From Paracoccaceae bacterium (lineage in GTDB: Bacteria > Pseudomonadota > Alphaproteobacteria > Rhodobacterales > Rhodobacteraceae): a DNA stretch of 64,000 nucleotides. The DNA is taken from positions 682,001 through 746,000 of the forward strand of contig WKFI01000005.1 in NCBI GenBank assembly GCA_014872875.1, given 5' to 3'. Positions 34,882-44,169 of the stretch are shown in pieces. The translations under genes and the position numbers were made by a program. How positions within the stretch are numbered: position 1 is the first letter of the stretch; each line of letters begins with the position of its first letter. The notes below the pieces were generated by a model. It saw only the letters and a list, made by a program, of their open reading frames with translations, was not told the origin of the DNA and ran no database searches.

Positions 34882-34917
34882 TGCGCAAGCCCTCAACGGT
34901 TATAGATTCCGTGAAAT

Positions 34918-34941
34918 GTGGGCGGCACTAAAGCCGCCCAC
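34918..34941 (-). other. intercistronic hairpin between binding-protein and permease genes
   Basis: GTGGGCGGC-TTTAGT-GCCGCCCAC on the minus strand, a perfect 9-bp stem, lies 9 bp after the binding-protein stop. It lacks a T run. It probably stabilises the upstream message and lowers permease expression, as is usual in ABC sugar operons. Confidence 0.6.
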
Positions 34942-34950
34942 CACAACGTG

Positions 34951-36201
34951 TCATTGAGCGATAGAAACCGCATCGACGAGCTCTTCGACGGCCGTCGCGC
35001 TGTCATATTCGCCGTTGAAATGCGCGGTGACCACATCGTAGATGGCGTTTTTCACAGAGGCCGGATTGGCGTGACCGTGGGCCATCGAGCCGAACAGATT
35101 GTTGGACGCAGCGGCAGCCGCCAGGTCTTTCATCCCTGCTTTGCCACAGGCATCGAACGCCTCGTCGCTGACGTCCGTCCGTGCCGGGACCGACCCCTTC
35201 ACAACATTGAACGCAGACTGGAAGGATGGCGACAAGATCGCTGACGCCAAGGCCGCCTGCTCTGCTGATACCACACCGCCCTGGTCGAACATTGCAAATT
35301 GGTCCGCATTGAAGGTCACCTGGTTGGCTGTATCCGGAAAACGGAAGCACAGGAAATCTTCACCCGGCACTTTGCCGGCGTTCAGGAACTCCCCCTTGGC
35401 CCAGTCTCCCATCATCTGGAAACCCGCCTCCCCGTTGATGACCATCGCGGTTGCAAGGTTCCAGTCTCGGCCCGAGAAGTTGTCATCGACATTTGCCCGG
35501 ATAAAGGACATGCGGTCGAAAGCTTCTTTCATCGTGTCCGAGCCCAGAGCCTCTTCATCCAGATCAATGAAAGCTGCCTTGTAGAATTCCGGGCCACCTG
35601 TAGACATTGCAACAGCATCAAAGACGGTGGCGTCCTGCCAGGCCTGTCCTCCATGCGCGATCGGTGTCACCCCGGCCGCATTGAGTTTCTCGACCGCTGC
35701 GACGAACTCATCCCAGGTCTTCGGCACTGCAATTCCGTTCGCATCAAGAACGGATTTGTTCGCCCACACCCAATTGGTCGAGTGCACATTGACCGGTGCG
35801 GACACCCACTTTCCGTCCACTTTTGCAAAAGCTTTCAGCGCATCCGGTACAACCGCGTCCCAGCCTTCCTGAGCTGCCACATCATTTAGATTGGCCAAAG
35901 CCCCTTGGTTGCCCCAATCCAGAATATCAAAACCCAACATCTGAACGGCGGTTGGTGCATCGCCCGCTGTTACACGAGCCCGCAAAACGGTCATCGCCTG
36001 CTCACCACCACCGCCAGCAACGGGCATGTCCTGCCAACCGATGTCCTGACTCTCCAGATCCTGTTTTAGAACGTTGAGAGCAGCAGCTTCACCACCAGAT
36101 GTCCACCAGTGCAGAACCTCAACATCAGCCGCCTGAACAGCCCCGACACTCAGCGCAAAGATTGCCGTGCTCAACTTCAGACGTTTTCCGAATGTATTCA
36201 T
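34951..36201 (-). CDS. glucose/mannose-type ABC transporter substrate-binding protein (GtsA-like)
   Basis: A 416-aa periplasmic protein. A Sec signal ends near [10 protein letters not shown]; the mature start [20 protein letters not shown] and [17 protein letters not shown] are the hallmarks of the Pseudomonas/Thermus glucose-mannose binding proteins. Start ATG 36201 has GGGAG 9 bp upstream; 25 extra upstream codons are not signal-like. It is first in the operon with two permeases, ATPase and glucokinase, and divergent from the LacI gene. Confidence 0.92.
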   Translation of the reverse strand: MNTFGKRLKLSTAIFALSVGAVQAADVEVLHWWTSGGEAAALNVLKQDLESQDIGWQDMPVAGGGGEQAMTVLRARVTAGDAPTAVQMLGFDILDWGNQGALANLNDVAAQEGWDAVVPDALKAFAKVDGKWVSAPVNVHSTNWVWANKSVLDANGIAVPKTWDEFVAAVEKLNAAGVTPIAHGGQAWQDATVFDAVAMSTGGPEFYKAAFIDLDEEALGSDTMKEAFDRMSFIRANVDDNFSGRDWNLATAMVINGEAGFQMMGDWAKGEFLNAGKVPGEDFLCFRFPDTANQVTFNADQFAMFDQGGVVSAEQAALASAILSPSFQSAFNVVKGSVPARTDVSDEAFDACGKAGMKDLAAAAASNNLFGSMAHGHANPASVKNAIYDVVTAHFNGEYDSATAVEELVDAVSIAQ

Positions 36202-36271
36202 TTCTCTCTCCCTGATTCGGCGATGCGATCGCTCTTTGATCACATTTATAACGTTGCAAATCACACCATAA

Positions 36272-36287
36272 GTCAATAGTTAGTTAC
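36272..36287. promoter_or_regulatory. possible weak operator site I: GTCAAT AGTT AGTTAC
   Basis: One perfect arm of the 16-bp motif with a weak partner arm (4 of 6), between the GtsA-like and LacI genes. If real it would tie the sugar module to the TetR regulon. It could equally be chance. A separate AACGTT-centred sequence at about 36250-36256 could serve LacI. Confidence 0.35.
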
Positions 36288-36333
36288 TTAATGGGCTCCG
36301 AATCTCTGCTCTGGAGCTCCGCGGAGAAGGCAA

Positions 36334-37407
36334 GTGTCGAAGCCGACCTTAAAAACCATCGCCAATGTTACCGGCCTCGCTCAGACGACGGTTTCAAGAG
36401 CTTTGAAAAACGACCCGAAAATTGCTCAGGCAACGCGAGATCGGGTCAAGAAAGTTGCCGACACCCTTGGCTATGTCCCTGACCGAGCTGCTCAACGGCT
36501 AAGAACTGGGCGCACCAATGTCATTGCTATTGTTCTCAGCCCTCACACAGAGATCCTGGGGTTCAGGGAGAGTATGATGGCCGGTCTGTCGGAGGCCCTG
36601 CACGGCACAAGGTATCATCTAACAATGACGCCATACGATCTGGACGGTGACCCGATGTGCCCCATCCACCATATAGTCCAACAACGACTTGCGGATGGCG
36701 TCATTTTTGCCGGAACACAACCAAATGACCCTCGAGTTGACTTTCTCCTATCCGAGGGGTTTCCGTTCGTTACACACGGACGCACTCAACGTGCCGCAGA
36801 ACACGCGTGGTGCGATTTCGACAATGGTCAATTCATTGAAATGGCCTTGCAACGTCTGGCAAATTTGGGACGCAGGCGTGTCACCGTGTTCTTGCCGCCC
36901 TCGGAATTGAATTACACAAGGTACATAAAGGACACTGCAAAGAACGTAGGACCAGAGCTGGGCCTCAGGATCTCATTTCCTGACCAGTTGTCGCTCGCCT
37001 CCGGTGCCGATGAGATTCGCCAGTACGTGCAAGAACAGCTTCGGCTGAAGGACGCCCCTGATGCGTTTGTCTGCCCGGGCGAGGTGAATTCTCTGGCGGT
37101 TATTTCGGCGATCGAAGACAGCGGTCTGCGCATAAACCACGACATTGACGTCGTGGCGAAACAAACGTCGCAGCTGTTTGATCTCATGAGGCCGCGCATC
37201 GATACCATTTACGAAGATCTTCAAGCCGCAGGAGCATCAATGGGGCGTTTGCTTCTTCAGATTTTCGAAAGCGAAGTATCTGAGTGTTTGTTCGAACTGC
37301 AAGCTCCCGTAGCGCACTTCAGACAGAACCTTCCCAGACGCCTGCGGCAAAGCTCACCCAGTTGCACGGACACCTTCAATCCAAGCAAAGCTCTTTGGGG
37401 GGACTAG
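36334..37407 (+). CDS. LacI family transcriptional regulator
   Basis: A 357-aa LacI/GalR regulator. The DNA-binding domain is at the N-terminus (TLKTIANVTGLAQTTVSRAL, with hinge region YVPDRAAQRLRTGRT), followed by a periplasmic-binding-like sensor domain. The start is GTG 36334 with GGAGAAGG upstream. It is divergent from the glucose-type importer operon and is the obvious regulator of that operon. The sugar effector is not predictable. Confidence 0.93.
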   Translation: MSKPTLKTIANVTGLAQTTVSRALKNDPKIAQATRDRVKKVADTLGYVPDRAAQRLRTGRTNVIAIVLSPHTEILGFRESMMAGLSEALHGTRYHLTMTPYDLDGDPMCPIHHIVQQRLADGVIFAGTQPNDPRVDFLLSEGFPFVTHGRTQRAAEHAWCDFDNGQFIEMALQRLANLGRRRVTVFLPPSELNYTRYIKDTAKNVGPELGLRISFPDQLSLASGADEIRQYVQEQLRLKDAPDAFVCPGEVNSLAVISAIEDSGLRINHDIDVVAKQTSQLFDLMRPRIDTIYEDLQAAGASMGRLLLQIFESEVSECLFELQAPVAHFRQNLPRRLRQSSPSCTDTFNPSKALWGD

Positions 37408-37830
37408 GCCTCAAAGGAACTTTTTCGTGGCTTGTTGGCTCAGTGGGCAACCCTTTCTCGGAATAAAGCGTCATGTCCTTGAAGTTGAGGGGCCAGTGTT
37501 TTCCGCATCACAGATGACCTCCCCTCGTTCTTGTAAGATCAAGTCGAAGTCATCTCATATTGGTCAGTCAGGACTTCATGATTGCCCGAATTCAAAACGG
37601 AAATCATGAAGTCCTGACCTGAACGGCCCCACCGTTATGTTTCGAGACCAAAGGCTGGAGAGCGGCCAACACGCTTGAAAACGAGAAATCAATCGACCAA
37701 GCTCCCTTTGGGGAAACGTTATTTGGGAAGCACTTGTTCTGTTCCCAGGTCAAACGGTCCGAAACTTGTCGCTGGATTGTGGGTATTTGGCGACGAGACA
37801 GCCAGAAAACACAGATTTTCAGGGGGGATT
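37408..37830. other. gene-free stretch with a long hairpin
   Basis: This 423-bp gap contains no credible gene. Its only clear structure is the 17-bp inverted repeat at 37567-37618. The part around 37500-37560 is lower in GC and could be remnant DNA, but no transposase homology was recognised. Confidence 0.5.
37567..37618. repeat. 17-bp perfect inverted repeat (hairpin)
   Basis: The arms 37567-37583 (GTCAGGACTTCATGATT) and 37602-37618 are exactly complementary with an 18-nt loop. The stem is too AT-rich and lacks a T run, so it is not a standard terminator. It could be an excised-element scar, a structured RNA or a palindromic mobile unit. Confidence 0.75.
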
Positions 37831-38466
37831 ATGGGTTACCTAAGTGACTGGAAAGCAGCCAAAAAAAAATATGATGCAGCTCACAAGGAGGCCTTCAAAC
37901 AGTTGGGCCCGCTGGAGGAACAATTCAACGCGGCCAAATTTTACGTCGAGGCGGCCAAGAAAGGCAAAAGCGGCGACGACAAATACATGAAGAAGAAGAT
38001 CGGCAAATACGCTGACGAGCTGACTTGGCATTCCGCAGACAAGGCATTGAAGCGGCTGCCAAAAGAGATGAACAAACTCTACGCCATACCAAAGCGCGAG
38101 ACTTTCGGAATGGAAACCGTCCTGCGCGACCTGGAAAAAGTGGTCGAAGTTGGCGAAAAGATGGTCGCCAAGCAGGTCATGGATGCCGAAAAGTGGGAAA
38201 AATACAGAAAGGCCCAACGCGCAACAACAGGCAAGCTTGTCAAGGTTGCCGGACGTTTCAAGCAATTTGTCGGAGGTGACAAAAGTAGCGCCAAAACGGA
38301 ATTCAAGAAGGATCTGGACAAAATTCTGAACGACATCGGCCAGCGCAATCAGACCGTGAAGCTGTTTTTCGAACGCGAAATCGAAGGTCGTCGCGGTGGG
38401 ATGTTTGTGAACAAGGATGACGGAACATCCAAATTCATTCCAGAGCGAGACCTGGCCAAGGGCTAA
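37831..38466 (+). CDS. hypothetical Lys-rich helical protein
   Basis: A 211-aa soluble protein of no recognised family. It is very rich in Lys, Glu and Ala with long predicted helices (for example KDLDKILNDIGQRNQTVKLF) and no Cys, signal peptide or membrane segment. The start is set at ATG 37831, preceded by AGGGGGG at 4 bp; the longer frame to 37675 lacks a ribosome site. It stands alone between a 423-bp gap and a terminator-like hairpin. Coiled-coil or toxin-like helical-bundle roles are conceivable, but nothing decides. Confidence 0.7.
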   Translation: MGYLSDWKAAKKKYDAAHKEAFKQLGPLEEQFNAAKFYVEAAKKGKSGDDKYMKKKIGKYADELTWHSADKALKRLPKEMNKLYAIPKRETFGMETVLRDLEKVVEVGEKMVAKQVMDAEKWEKYRKAQRATTGKLVKVAGRFKQFVGGDKSSAKTEFKKDLDKILNDIGQRNQTVKLFFEREIEGRRGGMFVNKDDGTSKFIPERDLAKG

Positions 38467-38481
38467 AGGCGCAACGGGGAG

Positions 38482-38507
38482 CCTATCTCGGGTTTGTGCC
38501 CGATAGG
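38482..38507 (+). terminator. possible terminator after the Lys-rich protein
   Basis: CCTATCTCGGG and CCCGATAGG pair over 9 bp with one bulged T and a 6-nt loop, 15 bp past the stop codon. There is no T run. Confidence 0.45.
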
Positions 38508-38700
38508 GTCCATCCCACCAGAGCAATCCGAACTCGTCCTTTCAAGGTCGAACCGGTTACTGCTGGTATCATGCGTAGCAGTGAGCCGAACAAACTCCTT
38601 TCCGATCCAAGCGGCAGTAAATTATCAGCGCAACACCCGGCTGACGGGATCAACCCGCCTGGATTAAGGAGGACCGATACCTGCCAAATTTGATTGTGGC

Positions 38701-38737
38701 ATCGAACGGTGTCTCGATGCCGAAACAACCGTTCGAT
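38701..38737 (-). terminator. possible terminator of the DUF1254 gene
   Basis: A perfect 10-bp inverted repeat ATCGAACGGT / ACCGTTCGAT with a 17-nt loop lies 24 bp past the DUF1254 stop on the minus strand. No T run follows, so termination is only a suggestion. Confidence 0.4.
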
Positions 38738-38761
38738 TTGACTGCTGCATAGGCTGTAGCA

Positions 38762-40288
38762 TCACTGCTTGGAGATGTTCACAACATCGTTCAACATCCA
38801 GTTCTTGAACCAGTCTGGGGATTCCGGGCGATACAGACGGAACAGGAAGAACCAATCGTTCGCGTTTGTAGCACTCTCTGTGGTCACCCAGTTCGCTTCA
38901 TAGCCTTCTGGTACTTCGTCCAGGTTTGGCGCGTAATAAACGTCTACCGAACCGTCAGGGTTCTTGACCATATCGTCCAGGTCTTTGGTCGAGGCACCGA
39001 CACGATCAACGCCGCGGCTAAAGTTCTTGGTTTCCATGTTGTAGACGATTGCAGACCAAAAATCTTTGGCAGGCACATCTGCAGGAACGTTGAGTTTGTA
39101 AGTATCAGACCCGTTCAACATGTTCCCATCCGAGTCGCGCAGCCCAGTCAGATAGAACGTCGCGCCACCCAGTTTGCTCGGCAAAAACGTGACGTAGAAA
39201 TATGTTGCTGCACGTTTGTCGATGAGGATCTCTTCCTCGTCTTCGAACGGGAACCCCATCTGGGCTTGCGGTCCAAAGTTCCAGAAGGACCATTCAGACA
39301 GTTTCTCCCCGTCTTGGACCCATAGCGGTGCAACGGTCTCACCCTCGGTAATAAACTTGTTTTGCATATATGCATAAGCCAGCTCCAGACCTTCAAGCGC
39401 CGCTTTCCGTTGCGTCGGCGTGGGATCAAAAGCTTCACCTTTCTTGATGCCAATGCTCTGTAGCATCGAGTAAATCGCGCGGTCTTTCTCACGAACCGGA
39501 TTGTTCTGCACCACGTCGTTGATGTCTTCGATGAAGGTCATGTTGTAGTAAGGCAGACAATCGTAAGGCAGGTCCGTCATATCCAAGTATTCGGTTGGCT
39601 GGATTTCGCCACTGACAGCTTCTTCCAATGGAAAGATCTTTATACCTTTCGCGTGTTCTCCGGCGTCTGCGTGAGTTGCACCATTCAGCAATGTCGGACG
39701 AAACGAGAAGGAGATGTCATGTGTGTCAATTTTTGGCACAATGATATAGTTCTGCGCCTCCAACTCTTCGACCGTACCAAATTCATTTTTGTACTCTGGT
39801 GGAAGGAACAGGTATTTACCGCCCTTTCCTGCATCAGCGCCTTTGGACCCCACGTCGATCATCGGGACATGCCAAGCCGAGATGAAGGAGCCGAAGTAGT
39901 CCACTTTTTCAGTCATGGGGGGCACTTCAACGATCATCGGGCCATTTCGGAGTGAGATTGACCCCCACGCATAGGCTGTCGTGTCATTGGCAGTCAGGAA
40001 ACCTTTGTCCGAGCCGAATGGTTCGGTCACAAAGTTGACCGTGTCGTAATTGCCTCCAGCACGAACCGTGGCCTTTATGAAATCAACCTGCGCAACGGCT
40101 GGCATATAGTAGATGGCGGCCTGGGCAGCGCGCTGCACCATGATTTCATACTCGATATCGGTGTGCTTTTGGGAACGGGCCAGAATGTCCCCTGTATCGT
40201 TAAAGGTTGAATCCGTGGGCGTGACGGCCAAAGCCGCACTGAACATAAGTGAGAAAGCAAGAGCACTTGATCCGAGTACATTCTTCAT
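38762..40288 (-). CDS. exported DUF1254/DUF1214 protein
   Basis: A 508-aa protein with a Sec signal (MKNVLGSSALAFSLMFSAAL, cleavage near ALAVTP). The N-terminal half (RAAQAAIYYMPAVAQVDF, then YAWGSISLRNGPMIVEVPPM) is DUF1254, and the C-terminal half with KDFWSAIVYNMETKNF and SPDWFKNWMLND is DUF1214. Proteins of this architecture are periplasmic and common in marine bacteria and mycobacteria; no reaction is established. Start ATG 40288 has GAGG upstream. The gene is monocistronic, so context gives no hint. Confidence 0.9.
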   Translation of the reverse strand: MKNVLGSSALAFSLMFSAALAVTPTDSTFNDTGDILARSQKHTDIEYEIMVQRAAQAAIYYMPAVAQVDFIKATVRAGGNYDTVNFVTEPFGSDKGFLTANDTTAYAWGSISLRNGPMIVEVPPMTEKVDYFGSFISAWHVPMIDVGSKGADAGKGGKYLFLPPEYKNEFGTVEELEAQNYIIVPKIDTHDISFSFRPTLLNGATHADAGEHAKGIKIFPLEEAVSGEIQPTEYLDMTDLPYDCLPYYNMTFIEDINDVVQNNPVREKDRAIYSMLQSIGIKKGEAFDPTPTQRKAALEGLELAYAYMQNKFITEGETVAPLWVQDGEKLSEWSFWNFGPQAQMGFPFEDEEEILIDKRAATYFYVTFLPSKLGGATFYLTGLRDSDGNMLNGSDTYKLNVPADVPAKDFWSAIVYNMETKNFSRGVDRVGASTKDLDDMVKNPDGSVDVYYAPNLDEVPEGYEANWVTTESATNANDWFFLFRLYRPESPDWFKNWMLNDVVNISKQ

Positions 40289-40981
40289 CAGGTTATCCTC
40301 TATTACATTAAACTTAGGCGAATACAGGTCACATTGTACAAAACGAGGTTTTGAAGACTCCTTGATTGCACGAACCACATCAAATGAACCGGCGCCCTTT
40401 GTACCGTTCGTATGTTTCATGATCATTAGATCAGAAAACCGCATTTTCAACGAAAATGCCGCGTGGGCGATGCGGTCAGCGTAACAGCACAAGCAACAGT
40501 GGGCATTGTTCCAAAACAGGTTTTTTTGTTTGTCCTCCGAGTCTCCAAGTCACGTCATGCCTCGCGCGCGTCACACATTCCTGAAAGAACTGCGTATCAA
40601 ACAATGACACCTGGAACCTTCTTGCCGGCCCTGTCAGGCAATGCGAACCAGTTACCAGTGGAACTGAAACGCTGTCCCTTGATCAACGCACTTACAATGC
40701 CATTTGGCGAGAGCGACGCCGCGCCTCCACCGTGAAGACCGGACCGAAGCAGCCCCCCCGACAAGGGACACCTGCGTGCCTGACTTCGAAACCTCCCTGG
40801 CAGAACGGCTTCAGCGTTCCAAAGCGAACGCAGACACCTGATATCAGGCATCACCGCCCGGAGAATAACCTCGGGACGTGGTTTTGAGGGAGCTGAATGG
40901 GGATCGTTTGGTCATTTCCAAAAGCGACCAACCACCCTGCCCGTCTCGGTCCAAGCTGGGTCATAACCAACCCCAAAGAGT
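40289..40981. other. gene-poor stretch
   Basis: This 693-bp region holds the promoter of the DUF1254 gene and a small hairpin (40441-40459, GCATTTTC-AAC-GAAAATGC). Several short open frames exist on both strands but none has a ribosome site, codon bias or recognisable homology. I see no RNA gene or repeat. Confidence 0.5.
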
Positions 40982-42877
40982 TCATGTTTTGGGAACGCCC
41001 TTCGCCCGAGACAATCGTTTTTGAGCGGCGATGCGAAACGGAGCGTTGGGGGCGCCATATCCTTTGTATTTAGGGCTCCGTTGCACGATCTCGATGAACA
41101 GATTGCCGCCAAAGGACCGTGAGTAGGCCTGAAAAAACTCTGCACTATCTTCCTGATCGTACAAGATGCTTTTGGCCTGCATTCTCTTGATGAGGTCGTC
41201 GCTCAGATCAAAGCGTGCAGCGAGATCATCGTAGTAGTTGGGAGAGATCGGCAGCGTTTCAAACCCCCTTTCGGCCAACTGTTCCAGAGTTTCGAAAACG
41301 TTCGATGTTGCAAAGGCGATGTGCTGAACAGAGGCCCCAAAACTATCGGCCAGAAACGTGCCGGCCAGCGTCCTGTGACTGTCCGCGCCATTTAGGGTTA
41401 CCCGAACAGAGCAATTTGCAGCTTCGACAGCTTGACTGCGGACCAACCCATCCGGGTCAATCACATCAAACATGGGGGCTTTGGTCATGTCGAAGAGCGC
41501 AGTGTAAAAGAGCGACCAACTCAGCATCTCTTCGTAGCTCATAGTCTGAGCGATGTGGTCTATGTGGGTCAGGCCGGCTCCTGCCGGGGCAGGCTCGGCC
41601 GAAAACTCTAATTGCCAGACCTGTGAGAGATCCGAGCTGTCATCCAGAAAGTGCAATACTGAACCCGACAGCCCCCGCACAGCGGGGATTGCAAGCTCTC
41701 CGGCTCCTGCGGGTTGTAAGAACACATCCGCTCCGAGCGCGGACGCGCGATCTACCGCCGACTTGGCGTTCGCAACCACTAGACCGAGATCACACACGCA
41801 AGTTCCACGAGCATGCCAACTGCTGGCGGCGTGGCCCTTGGTTTCTTCATTCACAACGATACGGATATCGCCCTGTTGCCACAGGCTCGCAGCCTTGCTG
41901 CGGTGTTTGCCCACCTTTTCAAAGCCCAAAGATGACAGATCTGTTCTCAGTGCGTCAGCTTCCGCGCCGCGCGTTGCAAACTCGACAAAGGAAAAACCTT
42001 GGGCCGCGACGCGGGGCGGTATGACGGCCATGTTGACACTCAGATCCGGCTCGGCGCGTGTTACGTCGTCCATCAGCGCGACAAGCGACCGGTAGCCATC
42101 CTTAGCAATGGTTCGAGGGTTGCCGCCGCGAAACTGGTCGTTGAAAATCTCAAGGCTGACCGGGCCATCATAACCGGTGGCCATGACCGCCTGCATGAAC
42201 CGGGTGACGTCCAGATCGCCCTCTCCGGGCATGTTCCTGAAATGCCGCGACCAATACAGAAGGTCCATTTCGATCAGGGGCGCGTCAGCCAATTGGACAA
42301 AGAAGATCTTGTCGCCCGGGACAGACCGGATGCTGTCAGGGTCTAGCTTGCGGCCAAGCGTGTGAAAACTGTCAACGATCAGGCCGATATTGGGGTGGTC
42401 GGCACGGCGTACGACCTCCCACGCGTCGCGGTGGTCGTTGATATGTCGCCCCCATGCCAGGGCCTCGTACCCCACGCGCAACCCGCGCTTTGCAGCACGC
42501 TCGCCCAGCTCGTGAAAATCATCGGCTGCCCGCTCGATGCCACCCAAGGACGCGGGATGCACCGACGAGCAAATTAGCACCAGTTCCGTGCCCAGTTCTT
42601 GCATCACGTCAAACTTGCGTTCAGCCCGATCGAACGCTTTGGAGCGCGCAGGTTCCGGCAGGGTTTCAAAGTCGCGAAAAGGTTGGAACAGCGTGATCTC
42701 CAACCCGTGATCCCGCACCAGGTCGCCTACATCCCTAGGGCTGCCATGGTCCGCAATGAAATCGGCCTCAAAAATCTCTAACCCGTCAAATCCGGCAGCT
42801 GCGATCGCTTCGAGCTTCTCGCGCAGATTGCCCGAGATCGAGACCGTCGCGATGGAGGTTTTCAGCTTCCCGCTCAT
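40982..42877 (-). CDS. fused 3-dehydroshikimate dehydratase / HPPD-like protein (QuiC type)
   Basis: A 631-aa two-domain protein. Residues about 1-280 form an AP-endonuclease-2-type TIM barrel (AAGFDGLEIFEAD, VGYEALAWGRHINDH, IVDSFHTLGR, VSLEIFND); residues about 295-615 form a double VOC domain like 4-hydroxyphenylpyruvate dioxygenase, with the facial triad residues in HIDHIAQ, VQHIAFA and LFIEIVQ. This is the QuiC arrangement of Pseudomonas, where the barrel dehydrates 3-dehydroshikimate to protocatechuate. ATG 42877 overlaps the TRAP permease stop (ATGA). The TRAP importer and a Gfo/Idh dehydrogenase in the same operon support quinate/shikimate use. Confidence 0.88.
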   Translation of the reverse strand: MSGKLKTSIATVSISGNLREKLEAIAAAGFDGLEIFEADFIADHGSPRDVGDLVRDHGLEITLFQPFRDFETLPEPARSKAFDRAERKFDVMQELGTELVLICSSVHPASLGGIERAADDFHELGERAAKRGLRVGYEALAWGRHINDHRDAWEVVRRADHPNIGLIVDSFHTLGRKLDPDSIRSVPGDKIFFVQLADAPLIEMDLLYWSRHFRNMPGEGDLDVTRFMQAVMATGYDGPVSLEIFNDQFRGGNPRTIAKDGYRSLVALMDDVTRAEPDLSVNMAVIPPRVAAQGFSFVEFATRGAEADALRTDLSSLGFEKVGKHRSKAASLWQQGDIRIVVNEETKGHAASSWHARGTCVCDLGLVVANAKSAVDRASALGADVFLQPAGAGELAIPAVRGLSGSVLHFLDDSSDLSQVWQLEFSAEPAPAGAGLTHIDHIAQTMSYEEMLSWSLFYTALFDMTKAPMFDVIDPDGLVRSQAVEAANCSVRVTLNGADSHRTLAGTFLADSFGASVQHIAFATSNVFETLEQLAERGFETLPISPNYYDDLAARFDLSDDLIKRMQAKSILYDQEDSAEFFQAYSRSFGGNLFIEIVQRSPKYKGYGAPNAPFRIAAQKRLSRAKGVPKT

Positions 42878-44169
42878 CCTTGGTATCCAAGCAGTCTGGG
42901 CAGCCAAAGCACGATGTCCGGCACCAAAATCATGATAAGCAGGGCCAGAAGCAGCACACCGAGGAAGGCCCAGATCTCTCCAATGATTTCCTTGAGGGGG
43001 ATGCCCGTGACCGCGTTGATGACAAACAGCAGGATGCCATAGGGCGGCGTGATCAATCCGATCATGGAATTGACCACGATCAGAACGCCAAAATGAACCA
43101 GATCAATGCCAAGTGCTTCGCAGGTGGGAATGAACAGGGGAACGATGACCAGGATGATCACCGTCGCATCCAGGATGCATCCCAGCAACAGAACCATCAC
43201 ATTGATCAAAAGCAGGAATATGAGCGGGTGAATGTTTGCCCCGTCAAGCGTTGCCGAGAGGGCTTGCGGGATGTTCTCTTGCACAACGATGTACGTCAGG
43301 ATCATCGAGGCTCCGATGACCAGCCCCACCGAGGCGGCGGCTCGGGCGCTGTCGACAAAGACCTGATACAGCGTCTTGAGCTTTATGGCACGGTACAGCC
43401 CCGCCGCAATGACCAGCGCGTAGAGGGCTGCGATAGCGGCCGCTTCGGTCGGCGTCGTGATGCCACTGTATAGGCAAAAGAGCAGGATGAACGGCATCAG
43501 CAAGGCGGGTGTGGCCTGAACCGTCAGTTTGGGCAGGTCCCGCAATGGAACCGGCTCTTCACGACCAAAGCCCCGGCGGTGTGACATGAAGACGTTCAAC
43601 CCCATCAGAACGAGCCCCATGAACAGGCCGGGAACGATCCCGCCCAGAAACAGATCCTTGATCGAAGCACCGGAGACGAGCGCATAGATCACCATCGGGA
43701 TGGAGGGCGGGATGATCGGGCCGATGGTGGCCGTTGCCGCCGTGATAGCCGCCGCATAACCCCGCGTGTACTTGCCGCTTTTGACCATCATCTCGATGAT
43801 GATCTTGCCGATACCCGCCGCGTCCGCGACGGCCGAACCCGACATGCCCGAAAAGATCAACGAGGCCACGACGTTGACATGCCCCATACCGCCCCGAAAC
43901 CGTCCCACGACTGCGATGCAGAAGTTCAGCAGCCGGTCCGAAATGGACCCAGCGTTCATGATATTGGCCGAGACGATGAACAGCGGCACCGCCAACAGCA
44001 GGAAACCATCAAACAGGCGCTGCACCATGGTCTGTCCAGCAATCGCAAGATCCTGACCAGCCGCGCCCAGATAGACGATGACCCCAACAAGAATGGAAAA
44101 CGCAACGGGCGTGCCAATCGCCGCCATGCCAAACAGAGCGATCAGGCCCAAGAGGAGTTCAACGCTCAT
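42874..44169 (-). CDS. dctM: TRAP transporter large permease (DctM)
   Basis: A 431-aa protein with about 12 hydrophobic segments and the DctM landmarks GMAAIGTPVAFSILVG, SGMSGSAVADAAGIGKIII and PPSIPMVIY. The start is ATG 44169, overlapping the DctQ stop; the open frame continues 151 codons upstream only as a shadow of the dctQ gene. With DctQ and DctP it forms a Na+-driven importer for carboxylates. Confidence 0.94.
   Translation of the reverse strand: MSVELLLGLIALFGMAAIGTPVAFSILVGVIVYLGAAGQDLAIAGQTMVQRLFDGFLLLAVPLFIVSANIMNAGSISDRLLNFCIAVVGRFRGGMGHVNVVASLIFSGMSGSAVADAAGIGKIIIEMMVKSGKYTRGYAAAITAATATIGPIIPPSIPMVIYALVSGASIKDLFLGGIVPGLFMGLVLMGLNVFMSHRRGFGREEPVPLRDLPKLTVQATPALLMPFILLFCLYSGITTPTEAAAIAALYALVIAAGLYRAIKLKTLYQVFVDSARAAASVGLVIGASMILTYIVVQENIPQALSATLDGANIHPLIFLLLINVMVLLLGCILDATVIILVIVPLFIPTCEALGIDLVHFGVLIVVNSMIGLITPPYGILLFVINAVTGIPLKEIIGEIWAFLGVLLLALLIMILVPDIVLWLPRLLGYQG

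Noticed and set aside
38547-38556. AACCGGTTAC near 38.5 kb as another operator copy
   Set aside because: The arms are adjacent with no 4-bp spacer, and no regulon gene lies downstream.
40463-40854. Short open frames on both strands in the 40.3-40.98 kb gap
   Set aside because: No ribosome site, codon bias or recognisable domain; probably chance.
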